Assembly: GCA_011799875.1 (NCBI GenBank)
Contig: CM022298.1
Coordinates: 55,085,792-55,149,791 of the forward strand
DNA from: Thinopyrum elongatum
Taxonomy: Eukaryota; Streptophyta; Magnoliopsida; Poales; Poaceae
Direction: 5' to 3'
Length of the DNA stretch: 64,000 bases
Part shown: piece after piece, positions 1 through 10,452 of the stretch
Layout of the letters: each line of letters starts with the position of its first letter
How positions within the stretch are numbered: the stretch's first letter is position 1
Translations under genes and position numbers: made by a program
The notes under the pieces: generated by a model
The model's database searches: none
What the model was told of the DNA's origin: nothing
Seen by the model: the letters and a program-made list of their open reading frames with translations, nothing else

Positions 1-1
1 G

Positions 2-247
2 TTTCTGAAAGGTCGCCTTGATGTTATTAGCTTACGGCCAAGTCACCCTATGCTTCACCGCTATTCATACCGGATTTCTAAAACCGATGAAGACATGATA
101 ATCAAAGAATGGAAAAAATGTATGGACAATCGTAGGGAGCTACTTGGAATCAACATTGTGTGAAGCACAAGAATTGGAGACAGGATAATATCCATTCTCC
201 ATAATGGAGCGTCAGGGGCTATCTTGTTTTATGCCATTTTACCTTAG
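2..247 (+). pseudogene. C-terminal tail of a repeat-encoded hypothetical protein, one in-frame stop
   Basis: One frame stays open from base 2 to a TAG at 245-247, broken only by a TGA at 161-163. It contains the stretches LRPSHPMLHRYSYRISKTD and EWKKCMDNRRELLG, and after the TGA, GDRIISILHNG and AILFYAILP. The even amino-acid use across the TGA suggests a former single C-terminus with one nonsense change. I associate this type of tail with repeat-encoded hypothetical proteins of Triticeae, possibly CACTA-linked, but cannot name a domain. Its N-terminal part lies outside the window. No function is claimed. Confidence 0.45.
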
Positions 248-522
248 AGAAGGTAGTAGGTCCTAGCTAATACTCATTATCATGTGCTAAGAACAATTAA
301 GTAGGGTTGGTTAGATGACTAAGTTGATGATGAGTATGACTTGTTATTATGATAATGAGTAGAAGTTGTATGATGATGAGTATGACTTTTTATTATTAAC
401 GAGTAGAAGTTGTTAGATCACTATGATGATGATGAGTAGGACTTGTTATTATGATAACAATGATGAGTTATACATTATTATGATGATGCATGATGCTAAG
501 TTGTTATATGAGCATGATGAGT

Positions 523-524
<2 letters not shown>
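248..524. repeat. AT-rich stretch of GATGATGAGTATGACTTGTTATTA-like degenerate repeats
   Basis: Between the ORF tail and the microsatellite the sequence is built of diverged direct repeats around GATGAGTATGACTTGTTATT and GAGTAGAAGTTGT (near 326-372, 374-412 and 426-470). No gene is visible. A 61-codon open frame across this stretch is a product of the repeats. Confidence 0.5.

Positions 525-584
<60 letters not shown>
525..584. repeat. (AT)n microsatellite, about 29 units
   Basis: Uninterrupted alternating TA dinucleotides, ending where ATATGTGGG begins. It directly abuts the large hairpin at 589-725. Confidence 0.95.
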
Positions 585-587
<3 letters not shown>

Positions 588-588
588 G

Positions 589-725
589 GTGAAATGAATA
601 TGGATTAGATTCAAGTGGAGGCAACATGGTGCAGGTCGAAAGTACTACTAATCAAGTTTGCATTAGTAGTACTTTCGATCTGCACCATGCTGCCTCCACT
701 TGAATCTAATCCACGTTCATTTCAC
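589..725. repeat. Long near-perfect inverted repeat (fold-back MITE or small-RNA precursor-like hairpin)
   Basis: The left arm 589-652 and right arm 662-725 are each 64 nt and reverse-complementary except for four positions. The loop is only 9 nt (653-661). The arms start GTGAAATGAA and end TTCATTTCAC. The flanks are AT-repeat sequence on both sides. The termini do not match Stowaway (CTCCCTCC) or Tourist ends, so the superfamily is unknown. The geometry would suit a dsRNA or miRNA-like precursor if transcribed. Confidence 0.85.
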
Positions 726-837
726 TAACTAATATATATAATAACACATCATGGTCATAAAATTATATGATGAAACTACTGTATAAAACCTATACAAATA
801 CAACGCCAATAAGCTGCAGGAAAAAAAATACAGTAAA

Positions 838-1045
838 ATTTAGCAGTAGCGCTATCCATAAGAAACGCTATTGCTATTTACGGTTATCTGTAGCGCTGTT
901 TATAGCGCGCGCTACTGCTAACAGGTATAGCAGTAGCGCTTGGAAACCAGCGCTACTGCTATAAGTTAGCTGTAGCGCCCTAGTGGTAGCGCTTCTACCA
1001 ACGCTATTGCTAGCTCTATTTCAAGCGCTACTGCTAGGGTTATCC
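838..1045. repeat. Cluster of GCGCTACTGCTA / AGCAGTAGCGC inverted and direct repeats
   Basis: At least six copies of an AGCAGTAGCGC-like motif and its complement alternate, for example at 841-851, 905-920, 930-941 and 950-961. Arrays of short repeats in both orientations are typical of the subterminal regions of grass CACTA transposons. No CACTA terminus is present here, so assignment to a CACTA remnant is inference. The open frame 767-964 is not a gene. Confidence 0.5.
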
Positions 1046-1056
1046 CTAGTAGTGCT

Positions 1057-2277
1057 TGCTGGCTCCCAAGACCTGCCTACGAGTTCTTGGCCACGAACAA
1101 GAAGTGGCACGAGGAGTGCTTCCACATCCCCGATGTAAAGTTGAAGAACCATCCTCGGTCTGGCTACATCATGTCATTCAGCCCAGATCCCAAGGCCAAG
1201 CACCACTCCTGGAGCTTGAGGAAAAATCCTGCTGAATACCAATTGACCAAGAGGTTGAGTTAGAGGGTGTTAGAGCTGGCAAAAAAGGGTCTCACTCTGG
1301 TGCATGTGATGCATGTGGCTCTCAGCTATGGAATTCTGGCACTGCAAGCTTGGGAGCCTCCGATGTGGAGATACACCAGGGAGAATGACCTCACCAGGGA
1401 AATCCAGAGAGGCTTCTTTGAGAAAAAGTCCTATGAGAGATGCTCTCCTTGATGTTCAAGGGAAAAATTGCATACTTCCCCGATGAACTGACCGATGCCG
1501 AATTTTCCGCCATTGCTCTTGAAGCTGAGTTGAGTATATACTTAGTCTTTTCAAGTTTCAGCCAATTCATCATGTTTGAAATGAACTACTACTGTCTATC
1601 ACAACTACACCGCCCGTGGGTGGCCAACGTCCTCTCCCTAGCTCTGCAACCAGGAGACCCTCACCTGTGGGCTTTGTTCGGATCCAAGAAGTGGACCATT
1701 TCAAAACATTCCCACACGCCATGCACTCCAATGGGCCAGTGATTAAGGTCGACCTCGACGACAATCCTGCGGAGGTCATGGGGGAGTCCAGCAGCGACAC
1801 TGAGGAAATTGACGCTGCCAGCTTCGAGATGGTTAAGCATGCACCTGGGGCGAGGGGACCTCTTCTTATGGTGCTTCTACATAGTACCTACCTGAAGAAG
1901 AGGGGCAGGAGAAGCCCCACAAGGTGCACTAAGACTAGGCGCCCAACACGAACGTTTGATCTTCCTCAAACATCGAAGCTCCCCGCTTGCCGGCCATGGT
2001 AGTCAGGTTAAATCATCTAGCTCGGACGGTCCGAGATAAGCTTGTTGCCACTCTGTAATTAGTAGCATCGCTTATTCCACTAGCTTTTAACTTATTATTA
2101 ATCATTTACATGACTCTAGGCATCGATCTGACCGGTGCCCCTTCGGGTGCTACAAACATGTTAGTCGGCACAAACCCATATATTTGTCACAGGAGTCTTG
2201 ATGGTAGAGTCTGTCTCCCAGGCTCCTCTTCCTCCTTCGTTCATCACCTCTGTATTCACGGCTGCGGAGGAGGACGA
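1057..2277 (+). pseudogene. Transposase_28-like (putative gypsy-type transposon) protein fragment, left copy
   Basis: A frame from about 1057 reads PRPAYEFLATNKKWHEECFH, then VMHVALSYGILALQAWEPPM and RYTRENDLTREIQRGFF, with one TAG near 1261. The same motif pattern (VMNVALSQGIQPLQAQ) recurs on the minus strand near 58280. Both resemble a grass family of transposon-associated proteins annotated as putative gypsy-type transposon. A GTTGAGTATA junction near 1532 could be a diverged splice site. Downstream the acidic frame near 1750-1840 (DLDDNPAEVMGESSSDTEE) continues toward 2277, where S1 interrupts it. No catalytic motif is visible. Family assignment is from memory of its sequence pattern. Confidence 0.5.
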
Positions 2278-4087
2278 TGTTGGAAATACGCCCTACAGGA
2301 AATAGTATTGGTATTATTATATTTCTATATTCATAATTATGGAGTTTATATTCTATGTTATTACTGTTAATATCCTGGAATATGCGATTCAGTGGAAAAC
2401 ACATCTGCACGTGTGGAATAATAAACAGATAAAATAAAGGTTCCTAGTCTTGCCTCTAGGACTAGCTCAAATGTTGTTGGTGATCATGTTTTCCTGGTCT
2501 TAGGATATCGTTAAATGTAATGATAGTCCTAAAACAACATTGAGATTATGAGGTTGGAAGAACGATCATATTGAATCGACCCAATCTTGTCTGTTATGAA
2601 TTGAGTTAATATCGTCTGTAAACAATTGTAATAACATGGAGTGTTAACGTGTGATCATGCTCCTTAGACCATGAGAGCATCGTAGTCACTTCTTACCGTA
2701 TGATGGGCTTTGGGTTGGTCAAACGTCACATGTAAAACGATATTCATAATGATAACTTACAAGCTCATCGGAAAGTTTGACACGGGACTAGATAGCTCGA
2801 GAGTGGGATTTGCTCCTCTAATGATGGAGAGATATTCTTAGGGCCCTACCGGTGTGACTGCATCCATCATTGTCTGGCCAAACCAAAGTGACTACATCAC
2901 GGGGATGCCGGAACACGACTACGAGAAAGAAGAACAAAACAGGTAACAAGGATTTCGGTATAGTGAGCATGGTGATGACTCGGGAGGACACCGATGCATC
3001 CCGGGTTTTGTGAAGTATACTGAAGAAAAGGAAACATCACATGATAAGAAAAGGTTCAATCTAATATCATTCATGTGCTCATAGGGATCGATAAGGATGT
3101 CCACAGTTCCGCTTCGATCATTGAACGAACGGTTTCATCCATATCTATGAGTTATCGAACCTACAGGGGTCACAAGCTTAAGCAAATCACGATCTGCTGA
3201 GTGTTAGTAGGACGGGATTTATGAGATTATATTTGTGGAATTGTTTCATTAATATTCGGAATAGTTCTGAGAGGATCCGAAATCGTTTCAGGGTCACCGG
3301 AAGGGTTCCGGAGAGTATCGAGTAATACCGGGTATTACCGATAAATAATATATAGTTGGAAAATGTTTCTGGGGATATTAAAATATATGTAAAATGGTCT
3401 GAAAGTATTTAGAATAATTTTATATTTATTTTAATATCAACAAGCCTAAAAAGGCCAAGAGGTGGAAGGCAACTTGGGCCACAAAGGCCCAAGTGGGGAG
3501 GTGCCTCTTTCCATAAGGAAGGAGGCCGAATTGGGGTGGAGCAGAGTTAGACTTCTCCCCCCTGGCCTAGCTGGCGCGCCAAGGGGGCCTCCTTCCCCCT
3601 TGGTGGCTGCCCTCCCTCTCCCCTCGAACCTTGAGGATTTCCACCCTTTAAACACACAAGTTTTGGAGCCTCCTCTAGCTCTTCTAGTTCTAGTTCTAGT
3701 TGGTCCTAGTTGACTAATTAGAGCTAGACTAATCCTCTAATCCTCATAATTAGAATCCTAGTGTGGTACTAATCTCCTCCCTCTAATTCTTCAGCGACGA
3801 TTAGCTCTGGACCGTGAAGCACTGCCGGATCATGAAGGCAACATGCTTGCAACCAAGTAGAGAGGCCGTGATTTTGGTCTTCGGTTTGAGGGAACGTTCG
3901 TGGGTGGTTCGCGGGATTATTCATCGAGGATTCGAGGGATTCCAAGTACGATCTACACCGACATGTTCTTCTTTCGCTGCAACTCAGTGACGGTAACGAT
4001 CAAGCTCGCAACCTGTTATGCATCTTCATATTGATCTTGGGTGTGCGTAGGTGCGAATTTTTTTGTTTTCTATTACATTTCCCAACA
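2278..4087 (+). mobile_element. S1: solo copia-type LTR (1810 bp)
   Basis: It starts TGTTGGAAATACGCC and ends ATTTCCCAACA, the terminal pattern of BARE/Angela-related copia LTRs. No PBS or internal domain follows. The flanking 5-mers GACGA (2273-2277) and AACAA (4088-4092) agree at three of five positions and are probably a diverged target-site duplication. Removing the LTR plus one 5-mer keeps the host frame open across the join. It carries the usual GC-rich block (3540-3640). The ORFs inside are shadows. Confidence 0.75.
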
Positions 4088-4866
4088 AACAATACTGGAG
4101 AAACCGACCAGCTCGCAACCGATGACCTGATGCCGCTTAGTGGCATTACTTCAATAAACCAGCATGCCGCTGACTAAAGTGCCTCCTACATCGTGTTGGT
4201 AAGCAGTGGCCTAGCCCTAGAGTTATTGGTCGCTTGATGATGTGGGAGGATGTGGCCTTCGAAAAAGTCACTGAAATATAGGAGTGAGGAGGATGTTCAT
4301 CTCGGCACCCATCATGGTGCTAGGAACCACTGGACATCGAGGAGCGACATTGCTAGTCACGAGATCGGCATATAGCTCCGACTACGTGGCTGGATCAGAC
4401 AGAATAGATGGAGGAGGTGGAGGGTCTTGCCCTTCCACATGTCCATCTGGGAAATTTACTTCCCCACTGTGTTCTTCATACCCGGGCTTCTGGGTGTGAC
4501 CTCGGAAGCATGGGTTTTGTTTTCTCCACATGCATCAGGAGTGAGGGGGTTGTTCTGAGGGACGCCTCGAGACAGTGTCAGGTCGTCGGTGAGCTTATCA
4601 GCTTTGCCATCCTCGACCTCCTCCATGGCAGCAAAGACGGTGGTGAACTTCTATGGAGGAGAAGGAATTTGGGAGAATGGCTCCGCCATTAGGGCCCTTG
4701 TGTCTATACAAGGCGTGTTGTCGATGGATGTTGATGAAGGTTCCATTGGGCATCGGTCAGATTGGCATCAAACTTGCGCGATGCCCTGGAGAACAGTCAA
4801 ACTGAAAAAATGCCTTGAAGTTTCAATGCACAACGACACATGGAGATGTTGAAGGTTACATATAAG
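4088..4866 (+). pseudogene. Continuation of the left Transposase_28-like pseudogene 3' of S1
   Basis: Right after S1 the frame reads NTGETDQLATDDLMPLSG and INQHAAD before a stop, continuing the acidic/serine-rich host frame left of S1. Beyond about 4200 only short conflicting open frames remain. The segment ends at the minus-strand LTR that begins at 4867. No domain is recognisable, and this is degenerate sequence. Confidence 0.35.
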
Positions 4867-5910
4867 TGTTGGGAAATGTTGCATGGAAAACAAAAAAATT
4901 CTACACACACGCAAGATCTATCCATGGAGATGCATAGCAATGAGAGGGGAGAGTGTGTCTACGTACCCTCGTAGACCGTAAGCGGAAGTGTTTAGCAATG
5001 CAGTTGATGTAGTCGAACTTCTTCGCGATCCAACCGATCGAGTACCGAACGTACGGCACCTCCGCGTTCAGCACACGTTCAGCTCGGTGACGTCCTCGCC
5101 TTCTTGATCCAGCAAGACGGGCGAAGTAGTGGATGAGTTCTGGCAGCACTACGGCGTGGTGACGGTGATTGTGATGTTATCTCCACAGGGCTTCGCCTAA
5201 GCACTACAGAAATATGACCGAGGGTGTAAACGATGGAGGGGGGCGCCGCACATGGCTAAGAGATTGTCGTGGTATTGTGTCGTGCCCCCTCCCACATATA
5301 TGCAGGTGGGAGGAGGGAGGAGCAGCCAAGGAGGCGCCCCAAGTGGGGCCGAATCCCACTTGGGGTCCTGCCCCTTGCCGTGCCCCCCCTTGCCTTTCTA
5401 AGCGCACGTGGAAAGGCAGGGGAGGGTGCCTCCCCCCTTTCCTTTCTCCCATGTGGAGGGGAAGGCAGGAGGGGCTAGCCCTCCCCCTTTCCTTCCCAAG
5501 GGCCGGCGGCCAGGGAGAGGGTCGTGCCAGCCCCCTTGTGCGGCTGGTGTGTCTCTCCCCTTGGCCCGTCAGGCCCATAGACCTCCCGGGGGTGTCCGGA
5601 ACCCCTTCCGATGACCCGATGACTACCCAGTGCACTCTGAAACTCTTCCGGTGTCTGAATATCATAGTCCTATATATCAATCCTTACCTCCAGACCATTC
5701 CGGAGCTCCTCATCATGTCTGTGATCTCATCCGGGACTTCGATCAACATTCGGTCACCAAATCATATAACTCATATAACACTATATCATCAACGAACGTT
5801 AAGCGTGCGGACCCTACGGGTTCGAGAACTATGTAGACATGACCGAGACACCTCTTCGGTCGATAACCAATAGCGAAACCTGGATGCCCATATTGGTTCC
5901 TACATATTCT
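4867..5910 (-). mobile_element. C0: truncated Angela-like copia LTR
   Basis: Read on the minus strand it ends CATTTCCCAACA at 4867 and matches the downstream two thirds of the C1 and C2 LTRs: the tract around 5740-5910 corresponds to 30195-30330 and 46420-46560, including the TTAACGTTCG and ACATGACCGAGACACC equivalents. It stops abruptly at 5910 (TACATATTCT). The upstream ~650 bp and any internal domain are missing. The long ORFs here (219 aa plus, 158 aa minus) come from GC-rich LTR sequence and are not genes. Confidence 0.85.
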
Positions 5911-5947
5911 GAATTTCTTTGGAAGGAGTTCTTCAAGGAGGAGGTCC

Positions 5948-6922
5948 TTGGAGGCATCTTCTAGTAGCAGCTCCGTTCGTCGGTCTTATGTTGAACCAAG
6001 TGCAAATTCTATACGAGATGCCGCCACCAAATCATGTTCATGGCCATGCGACAATTGTATGGTGAGTGCAGGTATTAAAGAAGAGTTTGAGCAATATGTT
6101 CACAGTGCCGAGCTCGGTCCCTACACTACAGATAAGTGCAACCAACACCTCAGCCTCACTGAGTCGTTCACTAAAGAATTTAAATTCCTTCCTCATGAGT
6201 CCAGAGTGTCTTTCAAACAGTATGACAATCCATTTACTTTACCCCTAGAGACATTTTCTAATTACTGCAAAATTCCATTTTGGGGTTCGTTGGATGAACC
6301 ACCGAGATCGGAGTTTGAGATATTCTTGACTAGCCTTTGCTATGGTGAAACTAGAGGAGTGACGCAAGGTAGAATAAAGTGCATTCATTTGCCCTCAATT
6401 TAATACTTTGCACTATTTAATGGAAAATGCATTGTAGGCAAACAAGATTGTAGTACACTTTGTGCTCCTGACTTGAGCCTCATACGCACCGCTCTCATCG
6501 GTGACAAAAGTTATAACCTTGGAGCGATTGTTGCACGCAGGTTGCAACACAACACTGGTAGTGGATATTTTTATGGTGGGATTTATGCCACACATTTAGC
6601 GAGGAAGCTGGGTGTTTCATCTTGGCATTATGACCCTATCTTACCCACACAGTACTTAGATTTTGATGCCATGAAGCACCATAGGTTCCTTACTGGTGAA
6701 ACCCATAATTATACATATAACCTATTGTTTAATAAAAAGTCCATTGTGGACACCTTTTTGCCTGCACCTTCTCTCTTTGATGTTCACAGGAAGGGAAGAT
6801 ATTATGTTCTTGAGAGCGAAGCCCGAGCGCATAACGCGGAGGTCGTAGTTGCGCGGCGGGCCGAGGCGTCTGCACCTAGAGCCTCCGTGAGCTATCACTT
6901 CGACCACTATGCAAGTTACTAA
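5948..6922 (+). pseudogene. G3 retrotransposon ORF upstream of the 3' LTR (function unknown), broken
   Basis: Two parts, 5948-6403 (151 codons) and 6473-6922 (149 codons), lie in compatible order and read as one protein of about 320 residues with a stop near 6402 and frame damage up to 6472. It begins EASSSSSSVRRSYVEPSANS with TTG where ATG would be expected. It includes CPWxCDNCM-like WPCDNCMVSAGIKEEF, then GDKSYNLGAIVARRLQHN and GGIYATHLARKLGV. It ends in an Arg/Ala-rich tail (RRAEASAPRASVSYHFD). This protein type is common in Triticeae gypsy elements. Its biochemical role is unknown to me, and I see no catalytic or envelope features. Confidence 0.7.
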
Positions 6923-9032
6923 CGGTGACTATCAAGTTAGGCCAAAAGCCTAAGCTTGGGGGAGTACATGTTTCCACCGACATTATATTCATGTTCACAC
7001 ATTTCATTCCAGTTGTCAGTGCCCACACTTTTTCATTGTATTATCCATGCTAAATTTATTTGCTCGCCTTCTTCTTGTGTGTTTGAAAAAAAAAACTTTG
7101 AGAAAATCAAAAAAATCATTCTTGCTTCTTTTTGGTTTTTCTTTCTAGTGTAGTTAGCTGTAGTATTTAAAAAGAAAACCCAAAAAGATTTACTTGTTCC
7201 TCTTTTTGTTGGGAGCTTTCCCATGTAAATAGTTTTTCTTGTTTTTGCCTTTCTTTTCTTATATTTTGTTTTCTTCCAGAAAACCAAAACTACAAAAATA
7301 TTTCAGTGTGTTTCTTTGAATTTCTCTTCCTTTTATTGAGTCATACTGAGGAAAGACCGTGATGAAAATGTTGAGTGGCTATCATATGCATTACTGATGA
7401 TCTAACAAAGAGCCCAAATTACCTTGTCTTCTCCTTTTGAATAAAATGTTTGCAGATTCCAGCTTGGTCCACGACACTCTTGCACTATTATCATTTTCAT
7501 ATCGTTCGGTCATGCAAGTGAAAGGCAATAACGATGATATTTGGTGAACTGGTTGTGGCAGAGAGAAACGGGTATGAACTCAACTTGTTCTGTCTTTGTA
7601 AATATGTTTAACCTAGTATCCATGATTCAGCCTATTATGATCAAACATGTTTGCAATGACAATTAGAGATTATAGTTTCTCATGCAATGCTTAAGTAGCT
7701 AGGAGTGGATAACGATTTATCTTGGATGTCAACATTGCGTTAAAATGATTGTGATGCAGTATGATGATATGGTATCCTCCTCTGAATGTTCGAGTGGCTT
7801 GACTTGGTACATGTTCATGCATGTAGTTGAATCAAAACCAACATAACCTCTATGATATTTATGTTCATGGTGTTCATATCCTACTCATGCTAGTATCCAA
7901 TGTTACTTATGCATAATGCATGTTCATGACCGTTTTCGCTCTCTAGCTGTCCGCTTCTCAACCTAATTGCTAGCCTTCGCCTGTACTATGCGGGAACACT
8001 GCTGGTGCATCAAAATCCTAAAACCCAAGTTATCCCAGATGAGTCCACCATACCTACCTATATGCGGTATTACCCTACCGTCCTAAGTAAATTTACATGT
8101 GCCACCTCTAAAAACTTCAACTAAATATCCTTTTTTGTGTGCCTAGATTGTTCATAGAGCAACAGGAGGTAGTCTGTATCTTACATGCTAAGCGGGTTAT
8201 TCTCATGATGAGTGTTTGTTCACTCATCCTTGCAGGAGAGGGGAGGTAATAGGGATTCCCAGTCCGAACTCAAATTTCAAATAATTAAATAAAACTCCCC
8301 CAGGACTGTTGTTGGTACGGATGGTACCCGTTGTTTCGGACCAGCCGTAGAGTGTGATTGTTGGTGGAGGGGGAGTAAACCTTTACTTTTATCGCTTGGG
8401 AACTGCCACTAATGTGTTTAGCATGGAAGATACCGATAACTAATGGTCGCGAAGTAAACAAGAAGGGTGCATTTCTCAAAATTTCATTTACCTCTTTTTT
8501 AAAAACTTGAGCTCTGGCACCGCTGCAAATCACTGCTTCCCTCTGTGAAGGGACCATCTATTTACTTTTATGTTGTGTCATCACCTTCTCAAATAAGCGC
8601 CAGATCCTGATAGCACTATTGTCATCCTCATGCATTGTGTGTAGCTAATGTTGGGTGCATCATGACTGGATCTTTTATACCATGAATTACAATGTTTAGT
8701 CGCTGCTTGAACTTTGGAGGTGCTCTGCATTTATGTTTTGCGGTCTCAGAAAAGGCTAGCGAGATACCACTATTGTCATATTATGTCATGGTTGTTTTGA
8801 CAAAGTGTTGTCATTTGAGATATTTTATTATTGCTCGCTAGTTGATTATGCCATTGATATGAGTTAATATAATTTTTAAGAGTTATTGTCGACATGGTTA
8901 GTCAGGATCTTGGCTGAAAACCTGGGTGCTACTTAAGCTTATTTATGTAAACAAGATCAAAAGAGTTCATAAAAGTTTTTCTTTTCCACTTTCAGTTTAT
9001 CAACTGAATTGCTTGAGGACAAGCAAAGGTTT
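6923..9032 (+). other. G3 non-coding tail between ORF and PPT
   Basis: About 2.1 kb with no supported gene. It is AT-rich, with T-runs near 7080-7300, and carries one extra copy of the polypurine motif at 6952-6965. The text near 7950-8010 (TTGCTAGCCTTCGCCTGTAC) matches the tail of G2 just before its breakpoint near 23010, so this is a shared gypsy non-coding region. Confidence 0.6.
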
Positions 9033-9046
9033 AAGCTTGGGGGAGT
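9033..9046 (+). promoter_or_regulatory. Polypurine tract of G3
   Basis: AAGCTTGGGGGAGT directly precedes the LTR start TGATACGTC. The identical 14-mer precedes the 3' LTR of G4 (55889-55902). It is the expected plus-strand DNA primer. Confidence 0.85.
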
Positions 9047-10452
9047 TGATACGTCTTCGTCGTATCTACTTTTTCTAACGCTTTTCCTCTTGTTTTGGAC
9101 TGTAATTTGCATGATTTGAATGAAACTAACCCGGACTAACGTTGTTTTCAGCAGAACTACCATGGTGTTATTTTTGTGCAGAAATAAAAGTTCTCGGATT
9201 AAACTTTGTGAGGATTTTTTATACAATAAAAGAGAATTTCTGGAGCCAAGAACCACCGAAGGGGGGCACCTGGGTGGGCACAACCCACCAGGGCGCCCCC
9301 CCTCAGGCGCGCCCAGGTGGGTTGTCCCCACCTGGTGGCCCCGCGGACCTCAACCCTGATACTATAAAATCACATTTTTGGAGGAAAAAATCAGAGAGGA
9401 AGAATTATCGCGTTTCACAAGACGGAGCCGCCGCCGCCTCCTGTTCTTCATCGGCAGGCCAGATCTGGAGTCTGTTTGGGGCTCCGGAGAGGGGGATCTT
9501 CGATCTTCGTCGTTACCAACCCTTCTCCATCGCCAATTCCATGATGCTCCCCACCGGGAGTGAGTAATTCCTTCGTAGGCTCGCTGATCGGTGAGGAGTT
9601 GGATGAGATTCATCATGTAATCGAGTTAGTTTTGTTAGGGCTTGATCCCTAGTATCCCTTATGTTCTGAGATTGATGTTGCTATGACTTTGCCATGCTTA
9701 ATGCTAGTCACTCTGGGCCCGGGTGCCATGATTTCAGATATGAACCGTTTATGTTATCACCATTATATCTATGATCTAGATCCGATGTTGCAAGTTATAG
9801 TCACCTACTATGTGTTATGATCCGGCAACCCCGGAGTGACAGAAGTCGGGACACTTCCCGGTGATGACCGTAGTTTGAGGAGTTCATGTATTCACTATGT
9901 GTTAGTGCTTTGTTCCGGTTCTCTATTAAAAATAGGCCTTAATATCCCTTAGTTTCCATATGGACCCCGCTGCCACGGGAGGGTAGGACAAAAGATGTCA
10001 TGCAAGTTCTTTCCATAAGCACGTATGACTATCTACGGAATACATGCCTCAATTATATTTATGAACTGGAGCTAGTGCCGTATCGCCCTAGGTTATGACT
10101 GTTATATGATGAATATCATCCAACGAATTCAGCGATCCAATGCCTATGAATTGCTCTCATATATTGTTCTTGCTAAGTTACTACTGCTATTGTTACTATT
10201 GAACTTGCTACAAAATCATTGCTATCGTTATTACCGTTACTATTGCTGTTGCTACTACTATCAAAACTATCATATTACTTTGCTACAGATCACTTTGCCG
10301 CAGATAATTAATCTCCAGGTGTGGTTGAATTGACAACTCAGCTGCTAATACTTGCTAATATTCTTTGGCTCCCCTTGTGCCGAATCAATAAATTTGGGTT
10401 GAATACTCTACCCTCAAAAACTGTTGCAATCCCCTATACTTGTGGGTTATCA
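9047..10452 (+). mobile_element. G3 3' LTR (1406 bp), gypsy
   Basis: It starts TGATACGTCTTCGTCGTATC and ends CTTGTGGGTTATCA, the TG...CA ends of Triticeae gypsy LTRs. A GC-rich palindrome lies at 9276-9329, with a TATA-like box (TATAAAAT, 9363-9370) downstream. The following 5-mer GTACC cannot be paired because the 5' end is lost. To the right the minus-strand G1 integrase tail starts at once, so G3 had inserted in G1. Confidence 0.85.

Larger units (their letters stand above)
5911..9046 (+). mobile_element. G3 internal region (3' half of a gypsy element)
   Basis: This plus-strand segment holds a post-pol ORF (5948-6922), a long non-coding tail, and a polypurine tract leading directly into the LTR at 9047. 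The 5' LTR, gag and pol are absent. The left edge is an abrupt junction with C0 at 5910/5911, so the 5' part was deleted. Confidence 0.8.

Noticed and set aside
423..608. 61-codon frame with MMMMSR and YIYIYI runs
   Set aside because: A translation of the ATG-rich repeats and the AT microsatellite.
1616..2002. 128-codon open frame
   Set aside because: It overlaps the pseudogene in mixed frames; only the acidic part agrees with the family, so I annotated the pseudogene instead.
5204..5873. Overlapping long open frames (219 aa plus, 158 aa minus) that look like genes
   Set aside because: They lie wholly within the minus-strand copia LTR C0, in its GC-rich U3/R region, and have low-complexity Pro/Gly/Arg composition.
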